Positions 10,721 to 21,230 of a DNA stretch of 64,000 nt are shown one piece after another. Source of the stretch: Eucalyptus grandis (Eukaryota; Streptophyta; Magnoliopsida; Myrtales; Myrtaceae); NCBI RefSeq assembly GCF_016545825.1, contig NC_052619.1, positions 28,807,803 through 28,871,802 on the forward strand, given 5' to 3'. Each line of letters opens with the position of its first letter. The first letter of the stretch is position 1. The notes beneath the pieces were generated by a model. It saw only the letters and a list, made by a program, of their open reading frames with translations. It had not been told where the DNA came from and did no database searches. The translations under genes and the position numbers were made by a program.

Positions 10721-11195
10721 CCTTTCACAAATTGATCCTCATCTATCATTGTAAAATCATATGCCATTATGACATTATGAAATCATATATACCATTGTCT
10801 TGACGACTGCTTAAGGCCATATATCAACCTCAAAAGTCGACATACCTTTTCTTCTTGGCCTTTCATTATGAAACCAGCAGGTTGTTCCATATATGTTCAT
10901 TCCTTTAATTCTCCATTAAGGAGAGCAGTCTTTACATCCATTTGATGTAACTCAATATCAATACTAAACACTATTACCAGAATTATGCGAATCAAGGTAA
11001 ATCTCACTACAGGAGAAAATGTTTCTTCATAATCAATTCCTTCCTGTTGATTATACCCATTCGCCACAAGGCGAGCCTTATGCCTTTCTTTTTATTTTGA
11101 GAACCCACTTGTTCCCCAATAGCTTTGCGTCCTTTTGGAAGATCAACCAGTTCCCAGACTTGGTTTGACTTCATTGACTCAATCTCCTCTTTCAT
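10275..11195 (-). pseudogene. Copia reverse transcriptase, frameshifted
   Basis: The minus-strand frames hold MKEEIESMKSNQVWELVDLP at the start of the domain, the catalytic block LYVDDILIAGSN (the YVDD form of the active site), and the late block SAVGSLMYAMMCTRPDICYAV. These lie in different frames, separated by stops, so no full enzyme is made. A 30-base AT run at 10689-10718 lies within the domain just before the YVDD block. Confidence 0.88.
10689..10718. repeat. (AT)n microsatellite inside the RT region
   Basis: Thirty bases of AT repeat, read on the minus strand as alternating I and Y codons between VKGN and RSNDQFVIISLYVDD. The expansion stays in frame with the neighbouring RT residues. 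Confidence 0.9.
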
Positions 11196-11526
11196 TGCAT
11201 AAATCCATTTTTCCTTATTAGGGCAATTCAGAGCCTCATTAATATTTCTTGGCTCATCCTCATCTTATGGAGCAATCATAAAAGTTTCCCCTTCAATGTA
11301 AAAACATCGATGGGGAATACTCTGGCGACTTGTTCGCCGTATGGGAAAATTGTACATTTAGCACATCATTCCCCATAATGCTCCCACTAGGATTAGATAA
11401 TGACGTTGTCTCATCATGTGGTTGCAATTGAGAATGAGTTGAATTCAATTCATCACTTCTCATATTACTCCCACTTGGACGAACTCCACTAATATCATCA
11501 TCTTGATCCAAGGTTTCAAATAGGGA

Positions 11527-12467
11527 CTAATATTCCCCTATTTCGCCCTTCTTAGGAAATTCATCCACTAAGAATGTGACATCCCGTGATTCAAATTCAG
11601 TTATACTCCCACTTTCCTGCTCACCTACGAACACATACCCTTTCGAGTGTTCGGAATATCTCATTAAAATACTCTTATTTCCTTTATGACCCAATTTCCC
11701 AAACTTGTGAGAGGACTTATGAGTATAGGTAGTACAACCCCATGGCTTAAGAAAACTTAAGTCCGGTTTTCTACCTGTCCATAACTCATATAGAGTGGAA
11801 CTAACTGATTTGGAAGTCACCCAGTTAAGTATATAGGCAGTAGTTAACAACGCATCACTCCAAAAAGTGATAGGTAAGTTAGCATGCGCCATCATGGACC
11901 TAACCATTTCCAGTAGGGTTCTGTTTCTTCTCTCCGCAACACCATTTTGTTGAGAAGTATATGGAATAGACAACTGTCTTTCTATTCCCTTTTCATCACA
12001 TAATTTTCTAAACTCATCAAATAAATATTTTCGACCTCGATCAGATCTCAATGCTTTTATTTTCTTGTCTAATTGATTTTCAACCAAGTTCATAAACCTT
12101 TTGAAACAACATAATGTTTCAGATTTATGAGAAATCAAATAGACATATCCGAATCGAGTATAATCATCTATAAAAGTGATGAAATAAACAGCTCCATGCC
12201 TTCTTCTCACATTTATTAAACCACAGACATCATAATGGATTAAATGTAGAGGAAATTTAGCTCTTTGTCTTTTCCAAATGGTTTCATTGTCGTTTTCCCT
12301 ACTAGGCAATGCTCACATCTGGGAAAATCGACTTTTTCAATGTTGCCCAACAAGCCATTTTTGGGTAATCTATTCATACGTTGTTGGCCAATATGACCAA
12401 GTCCAGCATGCCACACATTCACATCATTATCATATGAAGTAGAAGACGTGAAACAAGGGAATAACAA
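11527..12467 (-). pseudogene. Copia GAG-pre-integrase and integrase
   Basis: The frame at 12467-12240 carries the pre-integrase zinc-binding block (WHAGLGHIGQQRM ... CEHCLVGK). The frame at 12309-11527 (260 codons) carries the integrase core with all three acidic residues in context: IHYDVCG, ALRSDRGRKY and NGVAERRNRTLLEM. The C-terminal part runs through ILMRYSEHSKGYVF to ESRDVTFLVDEF. This is the best-preserved part of the element, although the two pieces are in different frames. Confidence 0.9.
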
Positions 12468-12639
12468 ATATTGACATCACCACAGTCAACATTTAGTACA
12501 ATGAAACCATCCAGAAAGTGACCACAACCATAATAGTTTGTATCCAAATACAAATCTACACCTCTATTATGGAAGTTCATATAAAAAACAAGTTTAACCA
12601 ACACCAAAACAGACGTTAAATTTCGACGAATCTCTAGAG

Positions 12640-12860
12640 CATATGGAACGTCATGTAGGAACAAGATGCGTCCACCACGCATGTTCAATTGGCAGGTGTC
12701 AATCCCTTTAACTTCATTTCTGGAGTTATATCCCACATAGATCTACTTAGTTCCAGTCGGTATCGTCGGAATTCCACGAAGGATCCTCTATCCTTCGCTA
12801 CATCGTCCGTTGCTCCTGAATCTACAGTCCACAAAGGATTGGATTCAGTCTATAAAGTAG
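12640..12860 (-). pseudogene. Copia aspartic protease region
   Basis: The minus-strand translation gives LWTVDSGATDDVAKDRGSF, with the DSGA active-site motif, then EVKGIDTCQLNMRGG and LFLHDVPYALEIRRNL from the neighbouring frame. A frame change falls between them near 12700. Confidence 0.85.
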
Positions 12861-12899
12861 AACTTGACACAAAAGCAAAGTTCTCAAATGTACAAGAGG

Positions 12900-14225
12900 T
12901 GTATACCTTCTTTAGCTCACGACAGTCGCGAGCATAGTGACATCTATTGTCACAATTGTAACACCTCACCCTTGACATTTTCTTCACTTGAGGACGTTTT
13001 CCTCTCTTGTGTTAGTTAACTCTTGATCTCTTGCAATAAGGACTTGATCATTTGCATTCCCACATATTGAACGAATCAATACGCTTGCGCTTAGAGCTCA
13101 AAGCCCTTTCTGAGCTAGAACCAGCATTGCAAATGTCTATTTTCAGCTCACATGCCGTTAAGCGGTCCTCTACCAGCTCAAGGTGGCGCATAGCATCCTC
13201 AAGATCTTCCATAACATGGTCAAGAGCTTCTAGTGCTTCTTGCTTTTCAAGCACATATTGAATCTTCATATTCAATATTTCACAATTGTTACCGTTCATA
13301 TCAGCAATTACGTTCTTAGTTGCTTTGAAACCATCAATCGAACACATCAGACATATATGCACGAATAATTAATGCCTATCATTTATGCATCCACTTTGCA
13401 CAGACCCATCATATCAATGAATAATTTCAAGTAAGGTTTCAGAATCAAAAGGTCACTATGTTTCCAATCATCCTCCAAAAATCCTAACTTAAAACTATTA
13501 TTAATATATTTGTCTTATGCAAAATAAATTCTATGAAGTTACAAAAACTTTTATAACTACCCACAGCTAACTACCCACAGCAATCAGCAATTAACATAAA
13601 GCAACATATAATTGACATCCAATAAAATAATAATGATTTCAACTAATACAACAATTCATTACACTAAGTAATATATCCAAAAAGAAATATCAACATAGAA
13701 AGAGATATTCAACACTCAAAAACATCTCAAACTAATCTAAGAAATAAATTGGGAAAGTCCCTTCTAATCTATCAGTCAAAGTATCTGAGAAAACTGAAGG
13801 CACATTTGCCAACCATGGAAAAACTTTTGGAGAGCTCTCATGTCGCCACCAAGGCGCATTCACTCTGTGCCATGTGGTGCTCAATCTAAGGGTTGAAGTT
13901 TTGGCCAACTCAATCCTATAGTACTCTCTTACAAAAGCTTCCACTAGCCTCCTATAATCCGGGAGCACGTTGACCTCCCATAGCCGATCTAACACTGCTT
14001 GCCATTCAGGTGGAAGAGTGTTCATCAAAGCCGGCACCTTCTCAAAATCCGACATAAAATAACCATTCCAGATGATTTCATGTATTATCTAATTGACCTT
14101 GACCATATGTGATACTAAATCACCATCAAGCCACCGATAAGCAGCTAACTCTTTCATCAGCCTTTTCAGTCTAGCTCTTCCTTCGTCCGTTCTCGGGATT
14201 GCAGGTATCCGTGCATAACGCATCA
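12900..14225 (-). pseudogene. Copia gag region with CCHC zinc knuckle
   Basis: Broken frames read from 14225 downward: RLKRLMKELAAYRWLDGDLV, then FEKVPALMNTLPPEWQAVLD, then a coiled-coil-like part at 13362-13048 (EALDHVMEDLEDAMRHLELV). The zinc knuckle at 12963-12922 reads CYNCDNRCHYARDC, a CX2CX4HX4C arrangement in which the usual glycine before the histidine is a cysteine. Stops separate the pieces. Confidence 0.75.
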
Positions 14226-14389
14226 TAGTTCCTGCAACAAATACAAAACTAAAATGTATCACTTTTAATCCACAATAAATAAAATGGAAAATACATAATT
14301 TTCCATGATTCATGCAACAAATGTAGAATAAAAAATGGATTACCTCTAACCCACACAGACATAATTGAAAAAGAAACAAATTCCTTTTT

Positions 14390-15105
14390 TTTTCTTTTTT
14401 TGGGTCAACGGTCAAAGTCAACGGTCAACAGTCGTCGGTCAACGGTCAACGGGTCAACAGTCAGGTCGTCGGACCGGTCGGACCGGTCGGGCCGATCAGG
14501 CCAGGTCGGACGAACCGACCGCACGTGCCACGCGCATGCGCCGGGCGACGTCACGCGGACGTCGGCGGCACGTGCCGCACGCGTGCCGGCGTCCGCGGTC
14601 GAGTAAGGTCGGGGTCACGGTCGATTCGCCAGCCGGTGACCGCCCGGCCAACCGTCGTCGTGCTAACGTCATCGATGACGTCACCCTAGCGGTTACTAAC
14701 CATTGGGTGACGTCATGCTGACGTCAGCACGCGTTGGTCCGCCGACCAGCGTGTACCGGTTCGTCGCCGGCGTTGCACACGTGCCGGTTCGCCGACCGGC
14801 GCGTGAGGCGAACACGCTAGCCGATGCCAGCGCTTCGAGCGCGTCGCGCCCACGCGCATCAGCTTCTGGCCACGCGTGTGGTCGTGTGCGGCGTCGTCTG
14901 GCGGCGCACGACATGTCGCCGGACTCGCCTCGACTAGCCCTTTCACCCTATGCATTCAGAAATCAATTTCGACTTATGGAAACTCGAAAAAATCGATGAA
15001 CAGTGCTCGGGTGTTGGGATTTCTCGCCCTGATCCGTGCCGGCCGATTTTCTTCGCGAAAATTCAATCAAAAAACATGAAAAGGGTCGGGAAAACATGAA
15101 CTCGG
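14390..15105 (-). promoter_or_regulatory. GC-rich Copia 5' leader with TTGACC and TGACGTCA clusters
   Basis: The stretch between the primer-binding site and gag is strongly GC-rich (about 14450-14940), unlike the rest of the element. At about 14400-14460 the minus strand carries six TTGACC and one TTGACT motif, the core bound by WRKY factors. Three perfect TGACGTCA palindromes (14676-14683, 14708-14715, 14719-14726) are of the type bound by bZIP/TGA factors. Open frames on both strands here are a by-product of high GC. Confidence 0.6.
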
Positions 15106-15118
15106 GCTCTGATACCAA
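15106..15118 (-). promoter_or_regulatory. Primer-binding site (initiator Met-tRNA) of the Copia element
   Basis: Minus-strand TTGGTATCAGAGC lies directly after the end of the 5' LTR. It is the standard Copia primer-binding site, complementary to the initiator tRNA. Confidence 0.93.
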
Positions 15119-15542
15119 TATTGGGAATAATCGATCCGAAACTGGATTCGACACTAAATCGAACCCCTAAATCAATGCGGAAGACGAAGCCCGGGAAAAC
15201 ACGTATCACCGATCGTAAAGCACACCACGGAGTCGAGCATACCTTGTTAGCCACAGATTAGACACCGACACTTATAGGAGGAAGAGAATTTGGCCCTATT
15301 CGATCCGATGACGCCTTGAAGGGAAGAAGAACAGTGGCCTTGTGCTTACTGTTCTTTTTGGAGGGAGAGAGAGCGAGGGAGAGAACGTACGTACGTTGAT
15401 TATCCAAGAGGTGTCATCTCTCTCTCTCTCTCTCCTCCCTTTTATACCTTCCCCCATCCACGGGCCCTATTCCTGTGGGCCGGGCCTTTTGGGCCCAGCA
15501 TGGGCGGACGGGCCTTAAGCCCATCACCAATTAAAACCATCA
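15119..15542 (-). repeat. 5' LTR of the Copia element
   Basis: Minus strand from TGATGGTTTTAATTGG to ATTATTCCCAATA; the final CA has changed to TA here, while the 3' LTR keeps CA. A TATA box (TATAAAA, plus positions 15440-15446) marks the U3/R side and is followed by a GA-rich leader. Confidence 0.92.
15440..15446 (-). promoter_or_regulatory. LTR TATA box
   Basis: Minus-strand TATAAAA in the sequence GGTATAAAAGGG, conserved in both LTRs. Confidence 0.75.
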
Positions 15543-15547
15543 ATGAT

Positions 15548-18500
15548 CATCCAAGGTACTTTAGGGTAAATATTACTCCACTAACGTTTATAATTTACCT
15601 CTGTATTGCAGAAAAAAAAAATGAAATAATATGATTAATCGCGAGCCTTTTTGCAAGCTAGCACTACTTATATGAGGGATTTGTGAACAATTTAAACAGA
15701 TTTACATAATGAAAGATGGTGTGATTTATTGTTATCTTGAGATACTAAGATTGTCAATTGCAGGTCCAAAATTTGTTTGGTTGACTTATGTTCCCTTTCG
15801 TTTGACCACAATAAAATTAATAGACATCATATGGATTTGCCATTCTATAGACAAATTATTTGTTTTGCACAAGATGATTGGACTATTTTTAAAGCCTAGT
15901 CCATTTCCTGAATTGCAGAGATTAATATTCTAGTATATTATTTACTGTGGAGATGAGGAAGTTAGATACTAATAATTTGGAGGTACATCATAATAAATTC
16001 ACTGCAGGCATTGAACCTAGTATAGTCCCTGTTATATTTACTAAATTTACTAAATTTTTAATGATAATGTTTGTTGACAAAACTATATTCACTCATTGGC
16101 CAAATGATTGTTGGGGAAAATCTATTTGTCTTCCTCATGTGGCGAACAATTAAGAAAAAGAGAGCAAATGCTCATGAGAAATTCAGTGGAGCTTGTGAAG
16201 GACGCTTTAGCAACGTCGAGTTCTAAGAGCTATGAAATAGTCCCCTACATGGTTTGGTTCGGTCCTAATTTCCTCAATGAATCCAACTTAACTTAGTTCA
16301 TTAAACGTATTATACATAATAATGATGGCATCAATAAAGTTAAAAAAAATCTCTCGTATCTTTCGATGTACTTATTATTGTTATTAGGTTATATAATTAA
16401 TTTATTATTAGATTGCATTAAATTGTATTTTAACAATGACCTATATAGTAAGGGGTCTAATTTATATATAAGAATGTCGACAATGATAATAGAATTTTGG
16501 TATTGGGAATAATGGCAGAATTTTAAAAGAGAGTAAATGCTCGTGATGCATTCTTTTTTTCTTTTTTCTTTTTTATCTTATAGTATATTAAATGCTGCAG
16601 ATAATTTCAGAGAAGAGAGGAATGGCCCAGTGGAGGCTCCGTTCTTTTTATTTGAAATGGTTATGGGCTGAGAGGAGTAGATTAATTTGGGCCCAAGATG
16701 CGAACAAGGCATGCTGATTATCTTCTACCTTCCTTTCATTTTCCCCAGAATTGTTCCCTATTATACATTGGAACGCTTCTGATCCATAGTTTCATGACGA
16801 GCGAGTGAAATCTGAAGTTCGCAAACTTTCGGGTACTGCGAAAAAACGAGCGACTTGTCCAATGGGTCAAAAATTGATAGTTGGATCCGCATGACCACAT
16901 GGGCGTCAAAAGACTCGTTTTGACGGGCAGAAGTGTATTTTCGGGGTTTACGACGGGTTTTGTGCATTGTGTTTCATCGGTCAAACATTGATCGACTATT
17001 GGTGGACTCTAAGTCGAACCCAAAGATTTTTTAAAATGATGGCAAAATTTGAGGTGTGTTATCTCGCAATATGTCCAACAATCAAGGTGTTGCTCAAAAT
17101 CGATTCTTTTGAAGATTGAATTAACTCGAGCCTTACACGAAAAATCATTGTACACAAAGAACTTTTAAACCATCCCAGGTATTGAACCTCAATCTTTGTC
17201 CTGTTTTCGTTCGTATACTATGCTGTGGTCTTCAAAATCATATCAGAAATTTTTTCTTATTTTATGTCTGCAAAAGTCAGCATGTATAATTTTTTGTGAC
17301 GTGCATTCTTCTTTCCATCAATTAATATTGGCTGATTTCCAACTATTTCACTGTTAACACCTATTTCTTTTTCTGTTAAACAACAATCTGTTTCATAATT
17401 CGATGAGGAGAAACGAGAGGATCCTAAGCATATGCTTAAGGAGATCCGAGAGCACAAACATATGTTGCCGGAACCTTTGTATACTCCCATTTGGGATTTA
17501 ACCTTATTGCACTCGATATTTAACTATTTCGTGCCTCTTCCCGATTTACAATTTAAACTGGAAACCTCAAGTTGTTGGGTTTTTAAAAATGCTTCTTTAC
17601 TAATTAATAGAGGTACAATAACCAAAGAAAGAGTTTAAGATTAAAATTATTTAATACAAATAATACGGTATGATAAATAAATAATAAAAAAATGCATGTC
17701 TTGTTTTGAATATAACTTAGACGCTCGAGCAACTTTCGAACTTGTGTTAATGTCGAGAGGGTTTAGGACGAGAGAATGCATCTGAAGACCTCGTCAAAGG
17801 AAAAAGAATGTATCTTCTGACTACACATCAATTGCATTAAATGGATATATATCAGAGCAGATAATTCAATTTACCTAACATAAGTAATTAAAATGACTTG
17901 CTATTGAATAAACCAAACACTGTATATTAAATAAATTTTATAAGGAAAGTGAAGAAGAAAGAGAAAGAGGTAGGAAGCCCAACGAACGAATGTGAAGTAT
18001 TCAGAAATGTAAGATGACATGTTAGAAATTTGTGTAAGGCGTTCGTGAAAAGTTAAAATTACGAAAAAAAAAAAAAAATCAAAGTGTTGTAACTTTGGCA
18101 TTTTGCAATTCTAATTAATATCTTTTATTTTCTTGAAAAATTTGACAAACCGCTACATGGTTAAACTTGTGATTGATGATGAAGATGGAGAGGCGCAATG
18201 TGTTGATGCTTGACATAGCATTAGAAGTTATTGGATGCCCTGTCGAAGAATTAATTCAATTATAAAGATTGGTGTTTGGTTATCCTTATTCTCTATCTTA
18301 ATTACGATGAAGCTTTATTTTGTTCAGCAAAATGGGTTCAATAACTTCTTCATTATGTGGAATATAGCAGAAAGGAATTCAATGAGCAGATTTCAGTGTA
18401 AAGAAAAGGAGCTGCATCTTCCATGGCCAAGCTGACAGGACGAATGGTTACTCCGACTGCACATTGAAAAGGATAATAGGATAAGAAGCGATCGGGAAGT

Positions 18501-18989
18501 GACTCCACTAGAACCTCAACAAAAAGGAAGTAGAACTAAATAAGAACCTAATCATTCAATCAAGAACTTCAGATTTATCACGTACTTGTCGACGTAGATT
18601 TCAGCCAAAGAAAGGTGAGCTTTGGGACTAAAGCACTTCAACATCGACCGTATGAAATGGATATATAAGATTCAAGCAACATCAAGCTGATTATAGGACT
18701 CAATAGTTGTTATTATTTCACTTCCAAGCATGTTTAAAAACAGCGACCAGAAATCGAAATTCAAGCTCAGCATGTGTTTATCTTAGAGGACACTTCTTAG
18801 ATTGGAGATGCGCCTCCACGACAACGACGACGAATATCGAGATTTACTCGATTTACAAAATTGGGTTTCTCGTACGTTGACGGGAAGAACAACCTCGTTT
18901 CTATCCGTCAAAGAAAAAGCACGCCAAAAATATTTGGTTTTGTCTTCAAGCATTTAATGCAGTCGTCATCTAATCACAAACATCTGAAC

Positions 18990-18993
<4 letters not shown>
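15548..18993. other. AT-rich spacer, no recognisable gene
   Basis: Short frames (for example 15709-15933, 16736-16984, 17257-17490 and 17432-17638) have no family signature. Long stretches are low in GC and full of stops. No transposon ends were found. Confidence 0.5.

Positions 18994-19046
<53 letters not shown>
18994..19046. repeat. (AG)n microsatellite
   Basis: A 53-base AG repeat about 190 bases beyond the stop codon of the GRAS gene. Confidence 0.95.
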
Positions 19047-19049
<3 letters not shown>

Positions 19050-19238
19050 TCAATATATTTATGATCTGGAACAAACTAAGTATCAGCTAGATGATTCCTC
19101 ACCTCTCTCTGTCATCCAATTTTGGAAGATGCTAAAAGGAGTAGCTAATCAACGTAGAGTCTAGTAAATTGATGACGAATGAACTACTTAACAAGCTGCG
19201 AAAGAGCACTAAAGCCTAAATCCATAAAAAAGAGTTGA

Positions 19239-20645
19239 TCAAGCAGGCAACCATGCAGCGGCAAAAGCTACATTATGTCCCTTCCATGTTAATACAAGAT
19301 CATCTTCTTCCTTCTTCAATCCCCAGCCCGCTGCATGCTCGTCGAGCATGGCCTTGACTTCCGAGACTGCATCATCTCCGAATGGGACGGCCCGAAAGTC
19401 CGCGTTCCTCATCCGCTGCACCCACCGGCTCTTCGGCTCGAGCCTCTCGATTCTCTGAAGACCCTCTTGCGCGATGATATTTTGTATCTTCCAGTATATG
19501 TAAGACTCATACCACTGCCTCTGCTTGCTTCCCCTCGGGAGGAACGTGTCGACCGTGTCGTAAGGAATCCAAAGATAATTGAATGCTGACCGCAATCTCG
19601 AGGCGACATTATTCGATGTGAAGTCCGCATCCTCGTCCACTATGATGACAACGTTCGGGTCTAAGCACCGAAGTGCCTTAAGGAGGGTCGACCGAGGAGA
19701 ATATACCGATGAAGACTCAAAGAGGTAATTAGGGTTTGCTTCGGAATCCGATATTAACGGAACGGTCTCGTCGGGCACAAAGTGAAGCATCATGTGACAA
19801 TTTATAACCAGTGCTTCCGGTTCACCAACTCCTCCCGAGTACATTAGTTTCTGCATCCTGAGTTGTTCAATCAAGGACGAGAATCCGTCTGCGTAACTCG
19901 AAGAAATGACCTGAAATTCCATGTGTATGTTTCGAGACCTTGCGAAACTCACCAACTTGGATCCCAACTCTTCGTACGAAAGGTCAAGCATGGGCGGCGC
20001 ATCCTCCACAGCGCCGGCAACCGTGAGCTTCACCAATGGGGGCCCTTCAAGACGATTGGCGATTGCATCAATAAGAGTAGGAATCTGCATGCAATGCGTC
20101 GTGCTCAAGTCGACTATGTGAACCACCGAATACCCTTCGACTGCTTCGATTATGGTGGCATTCGCTGCGGTGAATCCGAACCGATGCCACGGGGTCAGGT
20201 CGACGAAATTCGCAAGCTCAATGATGGAGAACTTATGCGTCTCATTGCACAGGTTGTCGTAGTTCTGCGCATTCGCCATGGCCGCCAGCATCTTGCACGT
20301 ACCGCTCTTGGCGGCCCGAGCAATGAGGGCCCGGAGGAAGCCACACGTGAGCCGCTGATTCGAGTCGCCATCGGCCGGGGCAATGTTGTTGAGGACCCAG
20401 AGGATCTGCTGGGCGAGGGTCGCGTCATTGGTCTCGATGGCGTTTGCACAGTGCACTAGCAGCTGCTCCATGCAATTCGCGTCTCCGAGGCTCCCCAAGG
20501 ACTTGGGCATCGGGAAGCCGGGCCAAGGGCGGGTTCGGTGCACTTGGTTCTTGTTCATGGAGAGGCTGGAAAAGAATGGTGGTGGTGATTGGTGGAAGGA
20601 GGGGGTTTGAGGTTGTGGTGGTGGGATTTCAGTGAATTGCATCAT
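19239..20645 (-). CDS. SCL32: GRAS family transcription regulator, SCARECROW-LIKE 32 type
   Basis: A single-exon, uninterrupted 468-residue protein, about the usual length for this subfamily. The N-terminus is short and proline-rich (MMQFTEIPPPQPQ), followed by RPWPGFPMPKSLGSLGD, which resembles SCL32 proteins. The GRAS domain starts at about residue 59 (CMEQLLVHCANAIETND) with leucine heptad I. The VHIID block reads VHIVD at residues 175-179. The PFYRE-type part includes LKALRCLDPNVVIIVDEDAD and WYESYIYWKIQN. The SAW end reads LTWKGHNVAFAAAWLPA and closes the protein. GRAS proteins act in the nucleus as partners of DNA-binding factors. This subfamily lies close to SHORT-ROOT/SCL types by general knowledge; its exact role is not shown by the sequence. 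The upstream region on the minus strand is CT-rich. The overlapping plus-strand frame at 19863-20459 is antisense shadow. Confidence 0.95.
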   Translation of the reverse strand: MMQFTEIPPPQPQTPSFHQSPPPFFSSLSMNKNQVHRTRPWPGFPMPKSLGSLGDANCMEQLLVHCANAIETNDATLAQQILWVLNNIAPADGDSNQRLTCGFLRALIARAAKSGTCKMLAAMANAQNYDNLCNETHKFSIIELANFVDLTPWHRFGFTAANATIIEAVEGYSVVHIVDLSTTHCMQIPTLIDAIANRLEGPPLVKLTVAGAVEDAPPMLDLSYEELGSKLVSFARSRNIHMEFQVISSSYADGFSSLIEQLRMQKLMYSGGVGEPEALVINCHMMLHFVPDETVPLISDSEANPNYLFESSSVYSPRSTLLKALRCLDPNVVIIVDEDADFTSNNVASRLRSAFNYLWIPYDTVDTFLPRGSKQRQWYESYIYWKIQNIIAQEGLQRIERLEPKSRWVQRMRNADFRAVPFGDDAVSEVKAMLDEHAAGWGLKKEEDDLVLTWKGHNVAFAAAWLPA

Positions 20646-21193
20646 CAGTTGGTGGTCACGCAGAAAGAGAAAGAGAGAGAGATTGAATTTAAGAAATTTT
20701 TCTGGAGGAGGGAGCAGAAAGAAAGAAAGAGACTAGACTAACAATGGTACCTTGACATTGGGAAGCGACCCACAATATGGAAAAGCCTAAGAAAAAAAGA
20801 AAAGAAAGAGAAAAACTTGGATTTGAATCAGCTGAGAAATGGACAGTTCATCTTTTCTTTCTGGGTATTTTGGGTTCTTGCAATGGGGTGGAAAAAAGGA
20901 CTGATAAGTCAGGAGGGCAGAAAAGAGTCAAGAATCAAAGAGAAACTCAGCTGTTAGTCAAGAATAGGCAAAAGAGACACATCCTTAAAGGGGCAAAAAG
21001 AAACATCAGCCTTTTTCAGTTGTGATGCAAATACCTGGTATACATTAAAACAAGGCCAGAACAGCAGCAGCAGCAGCGCCTGCAGGAATTCAACAGACCT
21101 TCACCAAAAGGACTCCCTCGTAATAACTGCAAAACCCTGCTCTTAATACTCCTTCCTGCTTCCGTTTATTGTCAGTTAATGAAGTTCATAAGC

Positions 21194-21230
<37 letters not shown>
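20646..21230 (-). promoter_or_regulatory. Upstream region of the GRAS gene
   Basis: On the minus strand this is pyrimidine-rich (CT repeats at 20666-20735 and at 21197-21227, with a CAG run near 21066), a common texture of plant 5' UTRs and core promoters. No clear TATA box could be picked. Confidence 0.4.
21197..21227. repeat. (AG)n microsatellite
   Basis: A 31-base AG repeat upstream of the GRAS gene. Confidence 0.9.

Larger units (their letters stand above)
8253..15542 (-). mobile_element. Complete Copia LTR retrotransposon, coding region decayed
   Basis: Two LTRs of about 424 bases (8253-8675 and 15119-15542) in the same orientation enclose 6.4 kb. Flanking bases are a perfect 5-bp TSD, ATGAT, at 8248-8252 and 15543-15547. 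A Met-tRNA primer-binding site directly abuts the right (5') LTR and a purine-rich tract abuts the left (3') LTR. Internal order on the minus strand is gag, protease, integrase, RT, RNase H, the order of Ty1/Copia. All domains are recognisable, but stops and frameshifts break the polyprotein, so the copy is not autonomous. By eye the LTRs differ at some twenty-odd sites, indicating an insertion that is neither brand new nor ancient. Confidence 0.93.

Noticed and set aside
14365..14999. Several open frames on both strands in the Copia leader
   Set aside because: High GC removes stop codons; the position between primer site and gag indicates non-coding leader.
19863..20459. 198-codon plus-strand frame
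   Set aside because: Antisense shadow of the GRAS gene.
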